Assembly: GCF_032854445.1 (NCBI RefSeq)
Contig: NC_088300.1
Span: 67,926,984 to 67,990,983, forward strand
DNA length: 64,000 nt
From: Liolophura sinensis
Lineage: Eukaryota; Mollusca; Polyplacophora; Chitonida; Chitonidae
Direction: 5' to 3'
Shown: one piece after another, positions 1 through 10,500 of the stretch
How the letters are laid out: each line of letters opens with the position of its first letter
Position numbering within the stretch: position 1 is the stretch's first letter
Notes under the pieces: generated by a model
Databases searched by the model: none
Told to the model about the DNA's origin: nothing
The model's input: only the letters and a program-made list of their open reading frames with translations
Position numbers and translations under genes: made by a program

Positions 1-1589
1 AAGCATCTGGCACTTCATACTTCTACTTCACCCAATAATTAGCTTTCAAAACAACATCGATGTCCATCTTTGCGAGTGGAGACGTTCTATAGACTGGAAA
101 ACTTTAACAAAAGTTGTGATATGTTTTTACGTGTTGTCGGATTCTCAATGAATGTCAACGTGATTGTTGCAGAGCCACTTTAGGTCAATCGGGTAGGCGG
201 CATTACGTGGTGAATAGCTTAAAGCACACCTTATTTTCGAATTCCACTGAGATTTTCTGAGGAAATGTGGAATAAAGGCCAGTGTCAATGGTTGCAAAAG
301 GTGCATCAATGCCTTGGCTTGCGGGCAGACCACGCCTTCGTGTAAAATGATCAGCCAGCAATGCAATCGAATGAACAATATTGCCATTAACCGGACAGCT
401 CCACCGCATGGTATTTGGAAACATGGAAGTATTCCGTGATATGATTTCAAGTGCACTAGGATCTATCTTTTCTGCACACGTCACGACTGAGTAGTTCAGT
501 GACGTAACCATACATAGTTCAGTCGAAGTCTTTCACCCCTATTGTGACAAATCAGCGTAAGTTCAAAATCTCATCATGTTCACATGCTGAAGGCTATGAG
601 AAATACCAGTAGGCCTCTCTGAATATGTGGATTTTCAGATTCAATATAACGCATACGTGTGAATGACGAACAAGCCAGATCAGAAATAAATTTATTATTT
701 TATTCATCTGATAGGTGTTTGAGAGTGCTCATCCACCAGTTGATGGGTGGATAAACCTTTATCAAGTTACCTATGGGCTTGCTCATGTTTGAAGAACAAA
801 TATGCATACTGTACAGGTGAAAAGATGGGTGGTCTTCCAGATACGATGGACAGCTGCTTACTGTCACCCAGGTCCCATGAACAGTGAAAACGTTGGAATG
901 CAAGGGGTGGGTCTGAATGCATATCTTGTTTTCCTACCAGTTTAAGACCCTTAGGTCTAACAGAACGCACACATGCATAAAAAAGTTCTGCAAAAACACA
1001 AAGTAAAGCTCAAAGACATAGTTCAGTGTAAGTACATTTACTTACACATTTCTGATATGTTGTTAAAAAAAAAAAACAACGCAAGAAAAAACAAGATTAC
1101 AAAAAAAAAAAATATTACATAGAAGAAAAAATATCACAGGGAAGAAAATGGACGGTTTTAACGCAAAGACCTACATATACTTGTCAAAATGAGATGCTCA
1201 ATCATGATTAAACAGATAGACCTGCTTCATAAGACAGACTTGACCATTTCCTGTTTACCAGAGGTAATGGCATTGGTGCAGATGTAATTCTAGTAGTAAT
1301 AAATTCACAGATTAACTCCTGACATAGTCAGTTCAAATACAACAAGCATGTATGCAATATTCTACATAAAAAAGAACAAATTTGCAATAGCTGCCGTATG
1401 CTACAGGAAATTCATGTTTTTGCTCTTTTGGCCCATTCATAAATGAATGGACTGTGTCAAAAGATTTGTCAAGTAGTAATGCTGCTTGTTGCAGCTAAAA
1501 TCCATACCAAATTTCCTTACATATAACTTTAGCTTGAATGAACTTTAGTACACATTAAAACAACTGGCTATTAGATGTCAACATGCTGA
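1..1589. other. Non-coding flank and probable DYNC2I2 3' UTR
   Basis: No convincing gene is seen here. Just below the DYNC2I2 stop codon the sequence is AT-rich and would be the 3' UTR; candidate poly(A) signals on the - strand (tttatt on +) lie near 689-706. Overlapping - strand open frames at 145-511 show no recognised domain and no splice context. They might be a decayed coding fragment, but nothing supports a gene call. Confidence 0.5.
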
Positions 1590-4500
1590 TCAGTCCTGTT
1601 CAGAGGTCACGGAGGTCAAACCACTCAGTGTCTCCAGTTCCTTAGGTCCTTGAGACACAAGTTCATCACTCAGTTTAAATATTTTGATGCATCCAACACC
1701 ATCTCCTGTAGCCAGTAGATTCTTTCTGCAACAGAAAATTAATCATTCGTTTATTTATTTGATTGGCAATTTATGCCATACTCAAGAATGTTTTGCCTGT
1801 ACTACAGCAGTGAGCATTATGGCGTGAGGAAACCGTGCAAAGCTTGAATGGAAACCCATGACCATCTGCAAGTTTCTTGCAGACTGTTCCATGTACAACC
1901 ACACAGGAAGCCAGCATGAGCAGGACTTGTTCTCCCAGTGATCGAATTGGTGATCGAACTGGTGACAGGATCCGGGTTCATTGTGCTGCGCTAGCATGCT
2001 TACCACCAGGCCTCTGAGGCCCTCACAGAAAAATGAGTTTCGCGTTCTAACTCTTTTATCTCTGTGAATGGTAAAAAAAAAGTCCTACTCTATTGTTCCA
2101 TGTGACCAATCAAAAATGTTGGGCAACTATTTTTAATTACATTATACCATAACATGGGCATTTGAAAAAAAGTTTCTCAAATAGATACTTCTAAGTAAAT
2201 GAATGATGGAGAAAATTCAGGAGCTGAGCGTTTGTGAACTTAAGAGATCCATAAAGGAAAGAAGTTTGATTTGGGCCTCAATAAATTGATGTCAACGAAA
2301 GTTGCCTAACATTTAACAATTAAACAGTCGGTTTTATGGGTTTGATAAACAAGGCGAGCTTAGGAAAAACCCATGTAACCTTGGCAAGTTACTGACAAAC
2401 TTTTCCACATGTGATGAACAGGTTTGCATGCCACATTAGTGGAAAACATGGGATCTTCAGCGCACACAAGATTGGGCAGGGAAATCTACAGATTACGACT
2501 GAGCCAAGACTTGGGCTCAGTTTCACAAAGATGTCGTACACATACGATAATTGCACATATAGGATACTGGCACCGTAATACTGATGTACAAAATATCGTA
2601 AGACAGTTGTATGATAAAAAAAATGTTGTACAGCTTTGTGAAACTGGACCCTGCTGCCTATTCCTACAAAACTGTTACCACAGTAAATTGTTACGTGTCA
2701 AGCATGTGAGCACATGTGGAATGTGGTGGCTATTGTCTACCGCTACCAATACAAATTAACACAAGATGTCAGCACAGCTGTTACTCGTATCTTTAGTGGG
2801 TGTTGTAATGTCACTTAGGACACTAACATGCATGGCCTAATGACACAGAAAAGGTATTCTGTTATGTTCCATGTGCTGAAATTCAACATTTGAATTTGAA
2901 AATCACCTGGGCAATTTTAACTACTTGTCATTCACCTTACTCTTAATTACTTGTTTATTATGTGTCTTCTTCACAGCTTGAGTCCAGTTTTACAATGTAC
3001 TGACATTTGTTACTAAATTTAGATTTTGACCATAAAAATTACAGTTTACTTGCAAAACCTGATGATATTTCAGTTGTCAACTTATGTTAATTTACAAGTA
3101 CCGATACCAAGTTCAGCTTATAAGGTATGCCTTCTCACTTACTGTGTTTGGTTAAACTGGAGGGTATACACTGGGTATTTCTTCGGGCTAGCATCTAGCT
3201 TGTGGGCGGGGGTGAGTTTTCCCAGCCTCAAGTCGTAGATGTGGAGGTGACCTGTCTCTGTGGTCAGGGCAAACACAGTGGGGCGTACAGGTGACCATTT
3301 AGCAGAGAACAAATAACCGGCACCAGGCTCCAGAACCAGCACTGGCTGAGCCTGGAAATACAAGCACATGTTGGTTCTGATAATATGGTGCAGGAAAACA
3401 GATAGTTCCTCAAAAATCTGCATTAATAACATTACAACGCAATGCACATAGAGAAAGACACCAAGGGTATTTAACATGTTCATTTTTTTTTAATTGTTCT
3501 TTGTTTAATGGCATACTCAAGAAATTTTCACTTCATATAATGGTGGTACAAAGTTTTATGGGTGAAGAAACTCAAGAGCCCTAGGTAAACCACTCATCTT
3601 TGGCAAGTCCCTGAGAAACTTTTCCATGTGAGACATATAAATTTATATATATAATTTATATAATTTTCATACTGGTGGAAGAAATATGTATGGACTTCAT
3701 CTTCCAGTAAGGCTGTGTCTCTAAGATGTCAAAACAATCAACTTCTATAAAAGGTCCAGTTAACACGAGTCCAACCCTGAAGTTATCCTTGAGCTAACAG
3801 ATCTGCGTAAAGGAAAGAGTGAAAAATAATGGAAACACAAACCTGAAGAATATTGTAGATATGGACAGTTTGATCCATAGCCGAGCTCAGAAAGACATTT
3901 CTGTGGAATGGGGAGCATTCAACAGCATAAACTGGTCCATGGTGAGGGTTGTAGGTAAAGGTGACTGGGGACTTCAGCTGGATAGAGCTCAGCACACTGC
4001 CTAAGGCACAGACAGAACACAGAACATACAGCTACCCACACTATTAAGAAATTTAAAATGTTTTTTTTATTACATTGTAAATTGCCAAAATTATGGCATC
4101 AGGACTGTTGTGAATATTCTTTTGGTGCAAATGAACATTTTCTGTGGTAACCTGTTGATACCCTAATTCTTCTAAAATTTGGGACAGACATTAGTAGTGT
4201 TGAAAGTAGATCATAACATTTCTTTACCAGACTTTTGGAAAAGTGAAGATATGAGTATGTTCTTCAGCAGATGGTCTAACCATGTGACAAAAAAGAAACT
4301 CAATATTTCTGCTAGAATTACATTACAATTGTCTAAAATAAGCAGACCAGGTCTTCTCAAAATTGGAAGAAATTGGCTAGAGATTATTATAACAATGCGT
4401 GATCCGCAATAATGTATCAACATCTAGATAAAAATCGGGCTGTTTTAAACAAGATCACATGTTCATTCGGTATAATTACGTCACAGGGTATGCCCGAGAA

Positions 4501-7500
4501 AAAGTGCAGTTTACGATGAAATGTCACTAAATTTATGATTGACAGGAGCAACACAAGCTAAATATCAAACTGAAACATAATTGAACTAACTTGAATGGTC
4601 CCAACAACAGTATCTTTGACTTTGAAATTTCAGCTTAGAAAGAATTTGCAGCACTGTCTGTGATGTCAGCTTTGCACATCACAAAAATAAGGTCCGGGTT
4701 TTGAAAGTAGTCCCAGACAGGGTGCTGACATCATCTTGCTGACATCATCTTGTCCATAGATAGACAGGTGTCTGATAAGAGAAAATGCTAGACTTGAAGA
4801 CCACTTAAGGTGTGACATATGAGCAAAATACAAGCCAAGAGGCGGAGCTTACTTGGCGCTGGTGTACCACTGGCCAGCATTGAGCACTTAAATATAGCCC
4901 CACTTTCTGATCCCAGCAGGAACATTTCCCTGTCCTCAGTGTTGTATGATATACACGTCACACCAACTTCCTTATCCCCTCGTAATCCCCGGGTCTTTAA
5001 TGATCTGGGCAAACTCTCAGTCATAACAAAGAAGCTGTAAAAATAAAGCAATAACAGAAGATGATATACTTGTACAGCATACACCATGTAATGGATACAT
5101 GAGCTGGTTTATCAGCTAACAAGCAGACAATGTAATGATAATGGATTGAGCAGATATTAGTAACAGCAATTCTTGGTCGCATTATATGTCTCTCTTCATC
5201 AATGATTTCAGTCTTAGCCCAAGTGGGATAGAAAAATTCCACTTTCCGTCATACAGCAAGGATTTTCTTACAAGCACGTGCACGTGTACGTGCGATGGTA
5301 ATCTGACTCCATGAGAATAAAGAAACAAGCAAACTAAAACCATACACGTACCCATTGACCAACTCCAGGGACTGAGATTTTTGATGGATTTTCCACACAA
5401 GAATTTTGCCATCTCCACTTACACTCACCAGCTGTAAAAATACCAAGGACAAACCATGTGTATCACAATTGTCTTCGAATTCATATTAAAGTTATTACGA
5501 TATTCAAAACATATTCATTTACAAGTTACTTACAGGTGCCACATAGAATGTTCCTCTTGGTTTCATGCTTATCACACTGACATGATTTGACTTAAATATT
5601 AACATAATCCAGTACAAAAATAGACCTCATTGACAAACAATGTTCAGGTCAGCCTCAGTCACAATTATTACATTTATGGCCATCAGTTTCTGGAATAAAC
5701 TGCCAGCTTTCGGTAAGAAATTCGCCAATTTTCCCACAGAATTTCACTTTTAGAGCCCGTTCAAAGTGTATGATATGTTGATGGAAGGTACATGTAGGTG
5801 ATATCCAAGGAACTATATGAAAGTCCACCTAAACAGCCCAACAAATGATGTCAACTGTATATTGTGACCGAGCAGAACAGCGGAAATAACGGAAAATCTC
5901 GTGATTCTTGTCTGAGGCTCTGGTTCAATTGATGCCTCATGTGTCTACAGATTCATGGACAAGTTGATTCAACTTCATGAGCTCGACCTAATATGTTTTT
6001 TATTCATTTATTTGAGTGGCATTTTACACCCTACTCTGCAGCCAGCATTATGGTGGGAGAAAACCGGGTAGAGCCCTGGAAAACACGACCATACGCAGGT
6101 TGCTGCCAGACCTTCCCACTATGGCCGGAGAGGAGGCCAGCACCAGCTGGGCTTGAACTAACAGCTACCTCATTGGTGAGACGCTCCTGGGTCATTGAGC
6201 CTTGCTAGCACACTAACCACCCTGGCCATGGAGGCTCCCTAATATGTTGACGTTAAACATCGTATGATTTAGATATATGCAAGATTATAGAAAAAAAAAA
6301 CACAATGTATTTACATCACATGTACATAGCAACAAGATTGAAAACAATGACAAATGCATTTATCTGCTGAAGACATACCAAGAAGTGTTTTCCCTTAGAA
6401 CGGGGATCAGGTATCCAGGTGAGTTTACTGACAGGTTCTCTGTGGGAATCGTTACCTATGCCTGAGCTGGAGATTAAGGTGTCATCTTCGTGGCTCAAGT
6501 CCCACACCATCAACTCACCTACAAAATTAGGATTAACAGATTAACTTAGATGTTGAGCTATTCATCTTCATCAATTAATAACATCAATAAATTAATATAG
6601 TAAGAACTACATGTATATGTCTTTAGTCAAAGAAATATTCTCAATAGTGATTCAATTAATGCAAAAGCTGCAAGGATGTAAAAAACACATATCAGTTTAT
6701 ATTTGCCATCTGTAATTGGTGTTCCATCTTTAGTGATGGATAAAGGCTGCAATCTTATTGGTCAACTGTTAGCCACAGACAAACCAATGGGAGCAGAGAC
6801 AGACCTGCAATCTTACTGGTCAACTGTTAGGTGTAGACAAACCAATGGGCGTAGGGTTTGAGGCTAAAACCTCAATGGTCAACTGTTGGCCGCACAAAAA
6901 ATCAAGGTGAGCAGGACTGAACCCTCATTGGTCAATGGCCAGTGAACGTTGAATGAAGCAATTTGCACAGTCGGCCAGTGAGAAGTTTGCAACTACATGT
7001 ACATGAACATCCCAAAATGTACATGTGTAAAAGTTAAAAGTAGTGTGAAATCACCGTTGAAATTTCCTCCTGCAATCAAGGCTGGGTTTTTGGGATGAAA
7101 GGCCACACACATGAGGCAGCTGGACACGTCAATCACGGTATCTGGCTTGTTCTCATTCAGCGCACGACGCCCCAGGTTCCATGTGCACAGTGAAGCTTTG
7201 TGAGTGCACCAGTCCTCATGGTCAAACCTCCCAAACCTAGGCTAGTTAAGGTCTTCATAAAACACTTTGTCAGGTCATGCATCATGCAGCTTTCATATGT
7301 TATTTTGTAGGATATCTGTATCATTCATACACTCACACCTTGTAATCTTGATTCATGTCCAAGAACGTATAAAATGTATGATTACTAAGATAAAGTTCTA
7401 AACTATAAAGAAAACAGCATGGTGCTAAAACACATGTACATTCGTATTCATGGAAGATCAGTGTATCAGGGTTAAAACACATAGGACATTAAATCAAATT

Positions 7501-10500
7501 TAAGTCCATGATGCTGTATTGAGCAGTGTACATCAAAATGTTAAAAACAAATGACAAACTAAGGCATATTAAAAGGGAATGGGGTTTTACCTAATGAAAA
7601 ATGCAAATCAAGTAAAGCAAAGTAATTAAACATTTCAAAAGGATATGAGGCTGCAATAACAGATCCTGTTGAACTCCATGTTAAACCAGTAACTTGTAAC
7701 TGAAAAATGAACAACACTTCATATTCAATACCTCAACTGCCATTATTATTTTAGAACAACATCAAAAGACTTTTCAAAATGTGGTGACTGTTTTCCCAAG
7801 GAGCAAGAGACCTAGGTTTTAAGTTCAAATGGTTCTCAACAATACTTGCACTTCCTCAATTGTTGCTCAGCACAAACCGCAAGAGTACTGGCCAACATGA
7901 ACTGTGATTAAGTGAGGCATCACTTCTAGTGTCTTTGAAATAGTGTTCCAGCATGACAGCACTATTAATACATATCTGCTGGTATCCTGAAATGTCTGGT
8001 ACAGTAAAAGGACATCAGGAAAATAGCCAAAATGATGTTGAAATCGAAGCTAAACCTCAAAATTACCAAGAACAAAGATAAAAGATGTACTCACAGTTTC
8101 TTCATGAGCTGGGTGAGTGAGAGTGTGAACACATGTAACAGCTGACACTTCTTCTTCCCAGTTAACCATGTAATCTGTAAGAACACCATTCATCAAGGAC
8201 TTGAAAACAAAATGCTGTTATTATAGGTTAAGTACACTTACAAAAAGCATTCTCTTCACTTACGACTACTAATATCCTAATTCTTCAACCTTTTCAACCA
8301 CCACTGTGACCAATATTTGAAACGGTTTGACAGAACACTTGGGTGTAGAGAAATATTCTGCTAAGTTTTATGACGCTTTCATCTTTAGTGACAAAAACAA
8401 ATAATTTTCTGTCTTCATGATCATAACAGTTATACTCATACATTCCACTGAAAAGAAAAAACAGATTGAAAAGGTTGAAGATTTACAATATACTGTACAT
8501 TGCTGTATGCTCTACTTCCACTTTTCCAACACTAAATATCATCAATAAAAAAAGGCCCACCAATGTCTGATTCAAAGCCCAACATTTTTGTTTCACGGAT
8601 TAATAATTCACTTCACTGGAAACAAATGACGTTGATGATAACTAAGTCTCAAACACATAACACAACATTCTGTGAACACAAATATTTTACCTTCAAATGC
8701 TCTGCTGTTTGCACTCTTCTTAATTTCTCTAACCACCAGAGGTTCAATTTTTCGCAGGAACTCAGACAGTGCTGGGGATGTATCTGGTAACAGCTCAAGG
8801 GGTTTATCTGCTTGGTCTTCAGTCTGGGACTACAAATACCAAGAAATAAATTACCATTTCATTTCAAAATTCATTGATAAAAAAGTATGCTGACTTTGAC
8901 CACAGCTCAAGTTAACACAGCTTACATACCAGAATGTTAAAAATTAAAATAGAACAGAAATGTGACAACTGAGCATTATTTTGTCCAAAATAAATCTATT
9001 ATAAATAATTCACTTATATGACGCATATATGACTAACTTATTTATTTGATTTGTTCTTAAAGGGGAAAATTATCACGATTTCTAAATCTGCACATTGTAT
9101 AATAGCAATATTAATTCACATATAAGAACTTTCCCCAACTAATTTTGACCCTCGTCCCAAAAAAGAATACAGCTTCAAAGTACAAGTACGGAATTACCAC
9201 CTCAGGCCAATTCATCAGCAGTTGACCTATTTTGGACTGGTGATGTAATGCAGTGAAAGCCCTCTGCCTTGTGATGCTACCAAATCGGCAGATACCACGC
9301 GGGGTCTAACTTGTGGTTTCAGAGTACATAGTAAGCAACTTGCGATCAGGGTCTTCATGACTGTCACTGTGTGATCTTTACACTAACTTTACTGTAATTT
9401 CACCCATTTCGACTTCACAAATACTTCAAATTGCTTTTTTGTCACCAAGGCCACACAGACAGAGAGAGTGGGGTAGTCTACAGATTGTCTGTTCAACGCT
9501 GGGCTTGAACCCACACTTCATATATTCCAGTGACTGAAGTATGACAATTGTCCTGCACAAGAAAGATATAATGTACTGGCTACAAACGAGTCTTCTAAAG
9601 CTGAATGCAGTCTTACAAATTTTCAATATACATGTAAATAACCAAAAACATATACATATCAGCATAAAGAACTCAGCCTTTCAGGGGTCTCCTAAATTTA
9701 AGCAAACTTAGCTGGTAGCCAGTACTCGGTCCATCAACTGAATAAAAACTCAATTTCATGTTATATTTATTCAAGTTGAGGTTGTTTTAAAAGAAATGTT
9801 CCATATTTACAGAAACTCAACATATTCAAAATTCCTCGAAGCAACCTGTTTGCTTTAAAAGTTATCTGCCTTGTACGGAAATCGTCACGACCCTCTACTT
9901 TGATCAGATTTGGGAAGGCAATTTTTGGAAGCCAAGGAGACGTATGAAATCAAACATTAAACACAGTAAGATTCTTTGGTCTCTTCCAAATAGATCCTCA
10001 ATAATAACTTGATCTATGTCTGTAGGAAGCATGTGGTCTGGTTGGTGAACTCCCTCTGATGTCAGGTGGTTCTAATACTTCAGCTCCTTTCAAGGTAATC
10101 TGACTTTGCACACAGTTCGCAACTTTGTCTCCAGGTTTCCTTTTTGAGAGCCTGAAGTTTGATAAATGACTTACAGCAGGAAAATTAAAACGTTCTTTGC
10201 CAGATATGAACATTTACTAGTGACATCAATTCGCTATAAAGGTGTGTATTTTGTTCAATGACTAAACAAGGAAATGTATGCCAGACAGGGCTCGAGGCTG
10301 TTGGGATCGAGCCTTAATCGCTGTAGAAAAAGTGACAAGCCAATGTCACTGACCCATAACACAGCAGTGTATATTATCTATCTAAACATGTAGCTTTTCC
10401 ATTTCAAGATCATCATAGCTAATATTCGATTCATCATTGGGTAATTCACTACTTGTGGGTCTCTTTATTTTCTCATTAGCTGATTTTCATGCTAAATTTT

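Noticed and set aside
145-511. Overlapping - strand open frames of about 100 codons
   Set aside because: No domain, no splice context and no second exon; kept only as a note in the flank entry.
7560-7699. DYNC2I2 exon 5 extended to a GT donor near 7592
   Set aside because: It would add a poorly conserved stretch and breaks the phase with exon 6; the AT-AG junction fits exactly.
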